62,818 bases of DNA from assembly GCF_002086485.1 (NCBI RefSeq), contig NZ_MVHF01000047.1:1-62818 (forward strand). The letters are read 5' to 3'. This DNA comes from Mycobacterium aquaticum (lineage in GTDB: Bacteria > Actinomycetota > Actinomycetes > Mycobacteriales > Mycobacteriaceae). Shown in pieces: positions 25,620 to 34,665 of this stretch. A program made the translations under genes and the position numbers. Under the pieces are notes generated by a model that was not told the origin of the DNA, searched no databases, and saw nothing but the letters and a program-made list of their open reading frames with translations. The first letter of the stretch is position 1. Each line of letters opens with the position of its first letter.

Positions 25620-26633
25620 GTGACAGTGCTCCTGCCGACGACAGTCGGCGGGCACCTTGTCGAGCTGCATCTGATCGCGCAGCGAGCCGGGCTCGATGCC
25701 GAGCCCCTGTGGATGACGTGGTGCAATGCGCAAACGGCTTCCGTACTCGAGGGCGAACGCGTCATCTGGGTCAGTCCGGTACACCCCCGCGACTGGCGTG
25801 GCGTCATCCGGACGGGTCGGGAGACCTGGCGCATCCTCCGTCGGCATCGCGTCACCGCCGTCGTAACCACCGGCTCGGGGATCGCGCTCGGCGTCATCCC
25901 GATCGCCGCCGCCCATGGGATCCCGTGTCACTTCATCGAATCGGCCGCCCACGTCTCGGGAGCGGGCCTCACCGGCCGGGTCTTGCAACACTTCCCCGGC
26001 GTTCACCTCTACACGCAGTACCCGCAACGGGCCACCGGTCGCTGGATGTACCGCGGCTCGGTGTTCGAGGGTTTCCGCGCCCTACCCGCGCAGGCCTGCG
26101 GTGAGCCGACACCCATCCGCAATGTGGTGGTGACGCTGGGCACCACACGGCTCTACTCGTTTCGACGACTGCTGGAACGTCTGGTGACGATTCTCCCCGC
26201 CGACGCCGACGTGCTGTGGCAGACCGGCTGCACCGACGTGACGGGACTTCCGATCCGTGCTCGGACCGAAGTGCCTGCGCCGGAGCTGGCCGCCGCCATC
26301 GCCCGAGCCGACCTCGTCATCGGCCATTGCGGTGTCGGCACCGCCCTGGCCTCGCTCGACGCCGGCCGACTGCCCGTGTTGGTGCCGCGGGAGGCCGCCC
26401 ACGGCGAGTGCGTCGACGACCACCAGCACCAACTGGCCCGCGACCTCTGTCGCCTCGGGGTCGCCATCACGGCCACAGTCGATGACCTCGATGCGCACAT
26501 CTTGCACGCAGCGGCCTGCAGCAGGGTCGAGCGGATCGGCACCGCCCCGCCGTTCCGGCTCCAACAGTCGTCCCGGCCTGGCCGCGCCGGACGTGAACTC
26601 ACCCGAAAGCGGTTCTGGCGAGCGCATCCTTGA
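25620..26633 (+). CDS. Glycosyltransferase, Alg14-Alg13-like (PssD-PssE) fusion
   Basis: A 337-residue enzyme. The N-terminal half looks like Alg14/PssD (TVGGHLVEL at residues 8-16). The C-terminal half looks like the Alg13/PssE/GT28 donor domain, with VVVTLGTT and the MurG-like block IGHCGVGTALASL...LVPREAAHGE...HQHQLARDL. In rhizobia PssD and PssE together transfer glucuronic acid onto a lipid-linked glucose, which would fit the UDP-GlcA made by the fusion gene upstream. The donor here is inferred. Start GTG 25620 has GGGAG upstream. GTG 25599 is an alternative. The 3' end overlaps the convergent deacetylase by 35 bp. Confidence 0.8.
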   Translation: MTVLLPTTVGGHLVELHLIAQRAGLDAEPLWMTWCNAQTASVLEGERVIWVSPVHPRDWRGVIRTGRETWRILRRHRVTAVVTTGSGIALGVIPIAAAHGIPCHFIESAAHVSGAGLTGRVLQHFPGVHLYTQYPQRATGRWMYRGSVFEGFRALPAQACGEPTPIRNVVVTLGTTRLYSFRRLLERLVTILPADADVLWQTGCTDVTGLPIRARTEVPAPELAAAIARADLVIGHCGVGTALASLDAGRLPVLVPREAAHGECVDDHQHQLARDLCRLGVAITATVDDLDAHILHAAACSRVERIGTAPPFRLQQSSRPGRAGRELTRKRFWRAHP

Positions 26634-27339
26634 CCGGCAATATGTCAATGCCGACAGCGCGCACGCAGCTCAGCGCATAGTCCAACATGTCGGGCGTCGC
26701 ACCGTATGGAGTCGGGCTGTCACTGACATCGTGGGTGAAGAAAACAATCCAGCCAATTCGCCGGACCGCCTGCGCGACTGCGCTTTCGATGGCAGCACGA
26801 TCCCAACTCCGGTACTCCACCCCGATGGCCTTGAGCTGGGCGAGGTCGACCAGTCCCGCATTCACCCCAGGCCGGATCCCCCGGGTGGTTGCAAAGCGGC
26901 GTGAAAACAGCAGCTTTGTCCGCGGGGAAGCGTCGCCATAGGGATAGGCGAAGCTGGTTAATCGGTAGTCCCCCAAAACCTCGTTGATGAAGGCCTGATT
27001 GTGGTTGGAATCCGCATGCAGCGCCGCGGAATCCACGTCGGTGCCATATCGGTGCGAATAGGTGTGACAACCGATCTCGTGTCCCGTGTCGTGAATCTGC
27101 CGCAGATCTTCGGTGGTGTAATACTCCAAACCATCCTCGAACTGGCCACAGAACCGCCCGGCCGTGTAATACGTGGCCCGGGCATTGTGCCGTTGCAGCA
27201 CGCGGGAGCCTTCGATCCACGCCGACCTGGGGAAGTCATCGAAGGTGATGCTCGCGACGGGTCGCTGGAGTCGACTCCGGATCAGCTTGACCGGCAGATG
27301 ACGTGTGGTGACGTTGTTGACGCGTGGCGGCAGTTTCAT
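26599..27339 (-). CDS. Polysaccharide deacetylase (NodB/CE4)
   Basis: A 246-residue CE4 deacetylase. The metal and catalytic motifs are present: ITFDDFP with Asp34-Asp35 and HTYSH with His92 and His96. The RxxYG-type motif 3 appears as SFAYPYGD. No signal peptide is visible, so it may act on a cytoplasmic or lipid-linked intermediate, or be exported by another route. Removing N-acetyl groups from a GlcNAc-type sugar would give a charged glycan. It ends a minus-strand run that starts at the phosphoglycosyl transferase gene. Confidence 0.83.
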   Translation of the reverse strand: MKLPPRVNNVTTRHLPVKLIRSRLQRPVASITFDDFPRSAWIEGSRVLQRHNARATYYTAGRFCGQFEDGLEYYTTEDLRQIHDTGHEIGCHTYSHRYGTDVDSAALHADSNHNQAFINEVLGDYRLTSFAYPYGDASPRTKLLFSRRFATTRGIRPGVNAGLVDLAQLKAIGVEYRSWDRAAIESAVAQAVRRIGWIVFFTHDVSDSPTPYGATPDMLDYALSCVRAVGIDILPVKDALARTAFG

Positions 27340-27402
27340 CGGCCCTCGGCAATCTCGGGTGGGAGGAGTCGGGCACCGTGTCGACGCTTGGTGGGAGGCA
27401 TG

Positions 27403-28278
27403 TCAGAAACCGGCCTTCGTCCAAGGCTGGTCTGCCCGATTCGCCTTCACGTCATCGATATAGGCCTGTGCGTCAGCCGTGTACCACCCACCCGTGGACG
27501 ACCCGATGCACCCCCAGAAGGCGTAGTCCCAGCCGTGCTCATCGGCGATCTGGCTGATCGTTTTGCCGCCATAAAGCCATGGGCCGCCGTCGTAGTAGTC
27601 GCCGTCGTAGCAACTTCTCATATTGGCGGCATACACGTCGGCGTTCAACGCGGTGGACAGCATGGTGTCAGGCATGCCACCCCACCCCGAGTGGTTGATC
27701 GGGCACACCTCATTCGGGGAATCGCGTATCTGCATGACGCCGAATGAGTGATAGCAGCCATTCGCGAGATCGCTCTGGGCGCTCTGATGCCATTTCGACT
27801 CCTTGACCGCCACCGCCCGGATGGTGTCCTCATCGATACCCCACTTGCAGGCGGCCCACTGAAAAATCTGCGTGGTGACGCCCGTGAAATCACCAGTTAC
27901 CTTCTCGAAGTTGGCGTTTGCGTTCTCCCAGTACTCGCCACTCTGCCACGGCCCCCAGGCAACGTCAGCCGGCCCCGGCGTGTGGTTGGCGGTGTTGTTG
28001 TCCGGCCGCGGTTCCGATGTCGTCGACGCGACACTGGCCGTGCAATCGCCATCTGGTCGCGGCAATCCGGTCGCGACGGCACAGTCACCCAATCGCGTGC
28101 ACTCGCCCGAAGCAAGGGTCGCGAAGTAGGTGCGAGGAGGTTGAAGAGGTTTCGAATTCCAACCGGTAATGAGCACGATAAGCAAAGACGCGACGACGAG
28201 TCGCGACAGTTTCTCGGCGATGAGTGCTCCCGTTCGTAGGCGGCGGTCCTGCACATCAGTGGGCACTGGGTTCACCAT
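27403..28278 (-). CDS. Secreted lytic transglycosylase-like protein
   Basis: A 291-residue protein with a membrane segment or uncleaved signal at residues ~25-41, then a low-complexity linker and a C-terminal lysozyme-like domain. The SLT pattern is visible: VAVKESKWHQSA with candidate catalytic Glu160, then HSFGVMQI, the usual ES...S.GlmQi arrangement. Several Cys residues suggest disulfides outside the cell. It could cut peptidoglycan to let the glycan through, or cleave the polysaccharide itself. Start ATG 28278 overlaps the 3' end of the upstream glycosyltransferase by 23 bp. Confidence 0.7.
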   Translation of the reverse strand: MVNPVPTDVQDRRLRTGALIAEKLSRLVVASLLIVLITGWNSKPLQPPRTYFATLASGECTRLGDCAVATGLPRPDGDCTASVASTTSEPRPDNNTANHTPGPADVAWGPWQSGEYWENANANFEKVTGDFTGVTTQIFQWAACKWGIDEDTIRAVAVKESKWHQSAQSDLANGCYHSFGVMQIRDSPNEVCPINHSGWGGMPDTMLSTALNADVYAANMRSCYDGDYYDGGPWLYGGKTISQIADEHGWDYAFWGCIGSSTGGWYTADAQAYIDDVKANRADQPWTKAGF

Positions 28279-29398
28279 GGACGGAGATTCTGGCTGCGTC
28301 TGGGATGCGGTTCGTGCCGATGTGCCGGATCTGGAAAAACCGCCACAGCCGCGCGAAAACGCCGGCAGGAGCGAGTAAACAGACGGTCCAGTAGGCGCTG
28401 AAGATCAGTCGGTCGAGCGGCCGGTGCGCCTGATCGGTCAGCGTCGCCGCGATCAACCGGCGGAATTGTCGCCAGCGGTTCGACCAACTTTCCTCGAAGA
28501 CTGCCAGAGCGAACGCATGCCGCATGAAGTGCGGGTTCTTCTCGGCGGCCGCTTCGATGCCGAGGTGGCGCGCGATGGCCCGTTGCATCTCCACCGTGGT
28601 ACGCAGGCCTTCGGGTGAAATCGTGCGTCGGAGGTACATCGAGTCCGGATGCATCCGGTACTCGCCGAGCGGCTCGTGAATCGCACGGACAGGAGCGGCG
28701 AGGGTGGCGCCGAGCGTCAGGTACGCGTCGGCGGCGCTACGAAAACGGCGCGTCGGCATCGGCAGGAGTTGTGCAAAGACATCCGATCGGATGACGACAC
28801 CTGAAGTGGCAGGGGCGATCTGACGCCCCGTCCGGCGGACGTGATCACGCAGGTCGCCCTCCGACAACCGGGCCCGCAGCGGCCTCGTGTCCCCCGTTCG
28901 GCGACCAAGCGTATCGATGACGTGGAGTGGATGCACGACCATTCCCGCTTCCGGACACTCGCGGACGGCCTCGTTGACCGCGGCCAGTTTGTTCGGCTCC
29001 CAGCGGTCATCCGAGTCGAGCAGTGCGATGTAGTCGCCTGTGCACAAACCGAAGCCATGTTCTATCGCGGCCGATTGCCCGCTGTTGTCGATGCGCGTCA
29101 CCCGCATGGCATTGTCGTGCGCTCGCGCGTACTCGGCGGACCAGGCGGACACGATCTCATCGGTACCGTCGGTCGAACCGTCGTCCACCACCACGATCTC
29201 GTAGTCGGTAAAGGTTTGCCGCGCAACGGAGTCGAGCGTCTCGGCGAGGTAAGCCGCGTGGTTGTAGGTGGCGATCAGGACCGAGACAAACGGGCGGGAA
29301 GGCGTGAGCTCGCCATCATCCTTCTCTGGACCGCCGACGCCGACGGTCTGCAGCCCAGGGGCGGGCTCAGCGCGGTCCGGCGTTCCGATAGGCGTCAT
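28256..29398 (-). CDS. Family 2 glycosyltransferase
   Basis: A 380-residue GT-A enzyme. It shows the GT2 entry SVLIATYNHAAYLAETLDSV, VVDDGSTDGT at about 71-80 and the DxD-like LLDSDDRW near 127-133. The C-terminal region has amphipathic helices that may dock at the membrane. It probably adds one sugar of the repeat unit on the cytoplasmic face. It overlaps the upstream GT2 gene by 32 bp and the downstream transglycosylase-like gene by 23 bp, which argues for one transcript. Confidence 0.85.
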   Translation of the reverse strand: MTPIGTPDRAEPAPGLQTVGVGGPEKDDGELTPSRPFVSVLIATYNHAAYLAETLDSVARQTFTDYEIVVVDDGSTDGTDEIVSAWSAEYARAHDNAMRVTRIDNSGQSAAIEHGFGLCTGDYIALLDSDDRWEPNKLAAVNEAVRECPEAGMVVHPLHVIDTLGRRTGDTRPLRARLSEGDLRDHVRRTGRQIAPATSGVVIRSDVFAQLLPMPTRRFRSAADAYLTLGATLAAPVRAIHEPLGEYRMHPDSMYLRRTISPEGLRTTVEMQRAIARHLGIEAAAEKNPHFMRHAFALAVFEESWSNRWRQFRRLIAATLTDQAHRPLDRLIFSAYWTVCLLAPAGVFARLWRFFQIRHIGTNRIPDAARISVHGEPSAH

Positions 29399-30356
29399 AA
29401 CGCAGACCGAGGAGGCCGGTGAGATTCCCGAGACCGTAACTGACGTACCACAATGCCCTCACCAGAACATGCCGGCCCAGCAGCAGGCCGAGCGGGAGCA
29501 TGAGCAGTCCCATCCCCACCCGGACAAGGCCCTTCGCCGCCCGCACCGCCAGAGTGCGCGTCGACGGTTGCAGCTCCCGCTCGCAGAAGCTCCAGGTGTT
29601 CGCGGTTCGATATACCCGCTTCAATACCCATCTGACACGCGTGCGGTCGCAGGGAACGAACTCGTGGATGACAGCGTCGTCAGCCCAGACCAGCTTGCGA
29701 TTCAACCGTGCAAGGCGCAGGAAGAACAGCGTGTCTTCGCCACCGGAGAGCCCCAGACGTTCATCGAAAGGAGCTTGCGCATCGGTAAAAACGCGGTTGT
29801 TTATCAGCGCGTTTCCGATTCCGCCGTGCTCTATGAGATCGCCCGTTGAGTGGCGCTGCCCCTCGAAGTACTTCCCCCGGGTCGCCCACTCCGGCGCTGG
29901 TCCCTCGAAGATTCGAACCGCGGGCCCGAGAACCGCATCGGCGTCGTATGCCGCTTGGACGTACAGCAGCTCATCGAGCCAGTTGGTTGTCGCGACCTCG
30001 TCGTCATCGATGAACGCGGTGAACTCCGCAACAGTTCGGGAGAACGCCACCGCGCAGTTGCGCACCTGCGATATGCCACGTCGCGGCTCGTGCAGATAGT
30101 GAAGCGGCCACTTCACCCACGCGGCTGCGTCGGCGCACAGGCTGCGGGCGGAGCCGGCGGGATCGTTGTCGACCACGACGATCTCGATTTTCAGCATGCG
30201 CGAGTGAGGGAACGACAACTCGTTCAAGCTGCGCAGCAGGCGCCGCAGGCCCTGTGAGCGACGATAGGTAGCAATGCAGACCGCAACCCTCGTCGGGTCG
30301 GTACGGGGCGCAAGGCACACCGAAGCGGGGTTGATGTCGGGCTCGATGTCACTCAC
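29367..30356 (-). CDS. Family 2 glycosyltransferase
   Basis: A 329-residue GT2 enzyme: VAVCIATYRRSQGLRRLL at ~24-41, VVDNDPAGSA at 61-70 and the metal motif FIDDDEVATTNWL near 115-127. GLSGGEDTLFFLRL marks the catalytic-base region. A hydrophobic C-terminal helix (RVGMGLLMLPLGLLLG) likely anchors it at the membrane. The start is GTG 30356, overlapping the stop of the phosphoglycosyl transferase gene (GTGA). A longer in-frame extension would run back into that gene. It probably acts on the second or third sugar. Confidence 0.85.
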   Translation of the reverse strand: MSDIEPDINPASVCLAPRTDPTRVAVCIATYRRSQGLRRLLRSLNELSFPHSRMLKIEIVVVDNDPAGSARSLCADAAAWVKWPLHYLHEPRRGISQVRNCAVAFSRTVAEFTAFIDDDEVATTNWLDELLYVQAAYDADAVLGPAVRIFEGPAPEWATRGKYFEGQRHSTGDLIEHGGIGNALINNRVFTDAQAPFDERLGLSGGEDTLFFLRLARLNRKLVWADDAVIHEFVPCDRTRVRWVLKRVYRTANTWSFCERELQPSTRTLAVRAAKGLVRVGMGLLMLPLGLLLGRHVLVRALWYVSYGLGNLTGLLGLRYDAYRNAGPR

Positions 30357-31000
30357 CTCGCACCATCGCCACGGAGTATGACGGGCAGCGTCCGCGCCAG
30401 GATCGCCACGTCGCCGCGCAGCGATCGCTGCCGCACGTAGTCGATGTCCAGGCGAAGCATGTCCAGTGTGCCGAGCGTGCTGCGGCCGCTGACCTGCCAC
30501 AGCCCTGTCAGGCCGGGGGGAACATCGAACCGCGCATCGAACTCGCTCGGGAACATGTCAGCGGTCCACACCAGGCATGGCCGTGGCCCGACCAAAGTCA
30601 TGTCGCCACGCAGTACGTTGATCAGCTGTGGCAGTTCGTCCAGACTCGTCCGACGCAAGATCGAACCAAACGGGGTGATGCGGGGGTCGCCGTCGAGCTT
30701 GCGGCTGCCGCGGCTGGAAGTGTCTTCGCCCCGCAGGTCACGAGCGATTGTCTCGCGCAGTGCGGTGTCGTCGCCGCCCACGCGCATGGTTCGGAACTTG
30801 TAGAAGCAGAACGGCTCTCGACCGAGTCCCACCCGAGGCTGGGTGAACAGGGCCGGACCCGGGCTGGTCAATCTGATCACGACGCCGATGATCACCATCA
30901 GCGGGAAGAGAACGATCAGAGCGGATCCCGCGATCAATACATCAGCGGTCCGGCGCGCCAGGCGCTCCCATCCGCTGCCCGAGCAGTCACGCCTGGACAT
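30353..31000 (-). CDS. Monotopic phosphoglycosyl transferase (initiating sugar transferase)
   Basis: A 215-residue bacterial sugar transferase that puts the first sugar-phosphate on decaprenyl phosphate. It is the short, PglC-like form with one N-terminal hydrophobic (re-entrant) helix at ~20-43. PGPALFTQPRVGLG and FCFYKFRTM follow, then the catalytic Asp121-Glu122 dyad in RTSLDELPQLIN. LVGPRP and PPGLTGLWQVSGR are family marks. The start ATG 31000 has an AAGGAT site. Earlier in-frame starts would cross the divergent gene. It is the start point of repeat-unit assembly and the first gene of a five-gene minus-strand run. Confidence 0.9.
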   Translation of the reverse strand: MSRRDCSGSGWERLARRTADVLIAGSALIVLFPLMVIIGVVIRLTSPGPALFTQPRVGLGREPFCFYKFRTMRVGGDDTALRETIARDLRGEDTSSRGSRKLDGDPRITPFGSILRRTSLDELPQLINVLRGDMTLVGPRPCLVWTADMFPSEFDARFDVPPGLTGLWQVSGRSTLGTLDMLRLDIDYVRQRSLRGDVAILARTLPVILRGDGAR

Positions 31001-31110
31001 GGTCGATCCTTGTGAGCGAAAACTGTATGGGCTCACCGAATATCTGCGGGCTGAGACCCAACTGGTCGGTCGTGTCGCCCCGACGAGCTGATTCCGGCAA
31101 TACTCTTGAC

Positions 31111-31695
31111 ATGAAGCCGGTTGTATCGAACCCAGTCTTCGTCCACCCGCAGGGGCTGTGCGAGAGCGGCGATGTCGGCGCAGGCACGCGGATCTGGGCA
31201 TTCGCACATGTGCTCCCCGGCGCGAAAATCGGTCGTGACTGCAATATCTGCGACCACGCATACGTGGAATATGGTGTCACGCTCGGCGATCGGGTCACGG
31301 TGAAGAACCGGGTCCTGTTGTTCGACGGCGTGACCGTCGAAGACGACGTATTCCTTGGACCGGCAGTCGTGTTCACCAACGACCTGCGCCCCAGGGCGGC
31401 CATGAAGCGTGGCCGCGACGAGTTCCTTCCGACCATCGTCAGGACCGGTGCCACATTGGGAGCCGGTGTCGTCGTGGTCTGTGGATCCACGATCGGCCCA
31501 CACGCATTCATCGCGGCCGGAGCCGTCGTGACACGGGACGTGCCTGCGCACGGATTTGTCGTCGGCAATCCGGGACGCCTGATCGGTTGGGCGTGCGAGT
31601 GTGGAATGAGGCTCGGCGACACCCTGGCATGTGCGTGCGGTCGTTCGTATCGACAAGAGCCTGCTGGGCTCATGAGCATCCGTCCTCCCGACTAG
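31111..31695 (+). CDS. Left-handed beta-helix N-acetyltransferase (WbpD/WlbB-like)
   Basis: A 194-residue hexapeptide-repeat acetyltransferase. The coils run from VGAGTRIWAFAHVLPGAKIG through IGPHAFIAAGAVV, with the WlbB-like loop FTNDLRPRAAMKRG in between. WbpD/WlbB acetylates the 3-amino group of UDP-GlcNAc3NA. The C-terminus (ACECGMRLGDTLACACGRSY) has a CxC...CxC pattern that could hold zinc. Start ATG 31111 is preferred over a longer extension without repeats. It is the lone plus-strand gene here and overlaps the polymerase gene tail to tail by 26 bp. The partner enzymes lie at 35614-37808. Confidence 0.83.
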   Translation: MKPVVSNPVFVHPQGLCESGDVGAGTRIWAFAHVLPGAKIGRDCNICDHAYVEYGVTLGDRVTVKNRVLLFDGVTVEDDVFLGPAVVFTNDLRPRAAMKRGRDEFLPTIVRTGATLGAGVVVVCGSTIGPHAFIAAGAVVTRDVPAHGFVVGNPGRLIGWACECGMRLGDTLACACGRSYRQEPAGLMSIRPPD

Positions 31696-33160
31696 ACCTG
31701 GGTTCTGTCACGTCCTCGGCCAACCACGCCGATGCACCAAGGCCCGTATTCACAGCGTCGGCCGGAATGGTGCGCGAGTAGCAGATCGCGACCATGAGGC
31801 CGATCGCCGCTGTGAACGCGGAATTGAAGGGCGCGAAGGTCACAAGGGTGATCAGGACCGTGAGCACTGACGCTTGGCTGCCCGTCCGCAGCGTCCGCCA
31901 TTCCACGCTGTCTTCCCGTGGGCAGCGGCGCAGAACCGCAATGATCACCACCAACACGATGATCGCGGCGACCGGTATGCCGACCTTCAACGCAAGCCAG
32001 AAATAGCCGTTGTGCACGAACGGCGTTGTAGCCGTTGTCACCCGGCCCTTGACCCCCCACGTCAGCGTGGCACCGAATCCACCGCCCGTGAAGGGCCGTG
32101 CGGCGATCGCCTGGGCAGCCGCGTGCGACTCGTAGATCCGGTACAGCACTGATTTGTCAACGGCCAACTTGTCCGCGGACATCAACCGCACCAATGCGGT
32201 GTGTGCCGCACCCGGTTTGAGGACGGCGGCAGCGGCCATGACACCCAAGCCGATCCCGATCCATCTGAATGCCAGTAACCGCCCGCGCGCCCCGGACTTC
32301 GCCGACACAAACAAGCAGGCAATACCCGTCGCAAGCCAAGTCGTCCGTTCGAACGTCAACACGATGCACACCACGTTCAGAAAGAGGACCGTCGCGAGAA
32401 GCCATTTGACAGCGGGCCTGCGCACCTGACCGGAGATCAACGCCGCCCAGGCCAGAGCCACCGCGACCGGATAGGCGAACATTCCGCCCTGCAGCTGAGG
32501 CGACGAATGTACATGGCTGATGCGCACGCCAAAATCGCCCACCTGCGAGAAACCGGCGGAGAACAGCCACTGCGCGAGGCCCCACAGCCCTAGGACCAAC
32601 CCCATCGCGACGAGTAGCCGGGCAAGTTGCCTGCGTGCCGGTTCCTCATTGACCAGCGGCCACGCAATGACGAAAGTACCGACTCCGAGCACTGCGCGGC
32701 GGGTTTCGTAGCCCGCCGTGCTGACGTCCGCGCCGTGACGGACACCCCAAAAGAACTGGACAGCGCAAATCCCCGCGAGGCCAACGCCAAAGAGCAGCGG
32801 TAGATCCATCCGCAGCCGTCCACGAACAACGCACCAGCCGACCCTCAGGAGACCGACCAGCAGCAGCGCGTCCACTATGAGCAGACTGTGGCTGCCGCGT
32901 CCGCCGACGACCGAGAACATGTCCTGCACCTGGAACGGGACCAAGACAGTGATACCTACAATTGCCGCGACCACCCACAGCGGACCTGCGAGCGCAACCA
33001 GGATCGTCAGTAACCACGCGACGGCCACGTACGGTTCGACAGGGAGAAGGATCCCGAACGCCAAGGCCATCACGCAGGCAGTGACGACGTAGCACCGCAA
33101 CACGGCTGTCGTCGCGGGTTGCCACGCCTTGGCCAGGCCGGGGCCGAGCTGCGCGATCAT
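31670..33160 (-). CDS. O-antigen ligase/polymerase-like membrane protein (Wzy)
   Basis: A 496-residue protein with about 11-12 membrane helices and a large extracytoplasmic loop after the middle helices. That loop holds GFGATLTWGVKGRV and the Wzy_C-like stretch with HNGYFWLALKVGIP. Such proteins join flipped repeat units outside the membrane. The start is ATG 33160, overlapping the flippase stop (ATGA). The much longer in-frame extension is antisense-like noise across the flippase gene. The flippase-polymerase pairing is the core of a Wzx/Wzy pathway. Confidence 0.82.
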   Translation of the reverse strand: MIAQLGPGLAKAWQPATTAVLRCYVVTACVMALAFGILLPVEPYVAVAWLLTILVALAGPLWVVAAIVGITVLVPFQVQDMFSVVGGRGSHSLLIVDALLLVGLLRVGWCVVRGRLRMDLPLLFGVGLAGICAVQFFWGVRHGADVSTAGYETRRAVLGVGTFVIAWPLVNEEPARRQLARLLVAMGLVLGLWGLAQWLFSAGFSQVGDFGVRISHVHSSPQLQGGMFAYPVAVALAWAALISGQVRRPAVKWLLATVLFLNVVCIVLTFERTTWLATGIACLFVSAKSGARGRLLAFRWIGIGLGVMAAAAVLKPGAAHTALVRLMSADKLAVDKSVLYRIYESHAAAQAIAARPFTGGGFGATLTWGVKGRVTTATTPFVHNGYFWLALKVGIPVAAIIVLVVIIAVLRRCPREDSVEWRTLRTGSQASVLTVLITLVTFAPFNSAFTAAIGLMVAICYSRTIPADAVNTGLGASAWLAEDVTEPRSSREDGCS

Positions 33161-34605
33161 GACCGCATCCGTAGGAGGGTTGGCAGCAACACCGGGACAC
33201 ATGCGAGATAGCCGACTGCCGCAGCGACGCATGCGGAGACGGAATTGCCGGCGCCGCAAGCGATCAGAACGATGAGAACACTGAAGGTCACGATGAGCTG
33301 CAGGCTCAGGCCGGCCGCGACGGGACGCAGCCTGCCCCACAACGCCCGTGGCGTCGTGCCCGCACGGTGTGTTCCGGCTACCGTCAACACCGCGGCGATT
33401 GGCACGAATGCCAGCAGCTGCGCCGCAGCGGCGCCCCGGATCCCGGCGAGTGGCACAAGGATCCCGAGCGCCAATACCGTTGTCAGACACTGCGCGACCA
33501 TCGCCTTTGCACGTAGCGATATATGGCCGGTACCCGTGATCGGCTCGACAATACAATCGACGACTGCTTGACAGACGCCCACTACCAACAGAATCTGGAA
33601 TGCGGACACCATCGGCTTCCACTCCGCTCCAAATGCAGCAGGCAGGATTGTTGGTGCGGTCAAAACCCCGATCGGCAGCAGTGGCAACATCACTATCGAC
33701 ATCAACTGCACCGATTGCTCTGTGCGTTCTCTGCACGTATCGGGCTGTGAGGCTGTCGCCGCAAACAACACCTTGCCCACCTGTCCGGCAATTTGAGTCG
33801 ACGGGGCCAACGCGATAGTGCAGGCTACCGAGTACAGGCCCACGAGTGCCGCATCACCGGAGCGGCCGACCACAAAGTACGGGATATTGCTATTCAGCAC
33901 GTACGCAAGCGAGTAGAGGAAGAACCAGCGACTTCCGACCTCGGCAGGTTCTTCGTCATGAACGGGGTCATGACCCGAACACTGAGCTCTGAGTGCAGGC
34001 AGGCACAGAACCGATGCGAGCACGGCCAGCATTCCGAACAGGACGAGTTGGCGCGCGACGAGCGCCCACACACCGAAACCTCCCAGCGCCATACCGACGG
34101 CGACGACCGCTGACAGCGCATTCGCGCCGAGGGTCAGGGCGCCGAGCGGGCGAAATCGCATGGACTTCTGCAGCAATGCCGTCGGCACGACGGCAATTGC
34201 GTGTAGTGGTAAGCACAGCGCCAGTACCGCAACCGCTTTCGCATCGCCATTGCTGGCGAACTTGTCCACCACAGCGTTGGCTGACGCAGCCATGATGACG
34301 GCCAACACGATGGCCACCAACAGACAGCGCTGAAACGCGCGCACCAAACCGGCTCGACTCAGGTTGTGCTGCACAACGATCGAGCCCCATGTGCCTCGGT
34401 CGACGAGCAACACACCGAGATAGACAAGCGCTGCGCCCACCGAGACGGTGCCGAAGCTCGCCGGTGACAGCCATCGCGTGAGCAGCAGCAGCGAGCCGTA
34501 CGCAAAGGCTTGCGCGATTACGTTGCTCGCCGTCATCCACCACGTCGAGCTGCCTATACTCTGCCCGATCTGCGCGGAGCGTGCCTCATGGGCGACCCCG
34601 CTCAT
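33157..34605 (-). CDS. Polysaccharide flippase (Wzx-like, MOP superfamily)
   Basis: A 482-residue polytopic protein with about 12-14 membrane helices. The N-terminal block (SSTWWMTASNVIAQAFAYGS, then LLTRWLSPASFG) is typical of polysaccharide_synt/MurJ-type flippases. It would move decaprenyl-diphospho repeat units to the outer face. It is coupled to the polymerase gene by a 4-bp overlap and follows the chain-length gene by 60 bp. Confidence 0.87.
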   Translation of the reverse strand: MSGVAHEARSAQIGQSIGSSTWWMTASNVIAQAFAYGSLLLLTRWLSPASFGTVSVGAALVYLGVLLVDRGTWGSIVVQHNLSRAGLVRAFQRCLLVAIVLAVIMAASANAVVDKFASNGDAKAVAVLALCLPLHAIAVVPTALLQKSMRFRPLGALTLGANALSAVVAVGMALGGFGVWALVARQLVLFGMLAVLASVLCLPALRAQCSGHDPVHDEEPAEVGSRWFFLYSLAYVLNSNIPYFVVGRSGDAALVGLYSVACTIALAPSTQIAGQVGKVLFAATASQPDTCRERTEQSVQLMSIVMLPLLPIGVLTAPTILPAAFGAEWKPMVSAFQILLVVGVCQAVVDCIVEPITGTGHISLRAKAMVAQCLTTVLALGILVPLAGIRGAAAAQLLAFVPIAAVLTVAGTHRAGTTPRALWGRLRPVAAGLSLQLIVTFSVLIVLIACGAGNSVSACVAAAVGYLACVPVLLPTLLRMRS

Positions 34606-34665
34606 GCCACCCGTGACCCAGGTGATTCCAGCGAGTGGACTATCGCCACGAGGGTGGCCATCAGG

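Noticed and set aside
33161..33736. 192-residue N-terminal extension of the polymerase
   Set aside because: It is Arg/Gly-rich, antisense-like in style and lies wholly within the flippase gene; the ATGA-coupled start is better.
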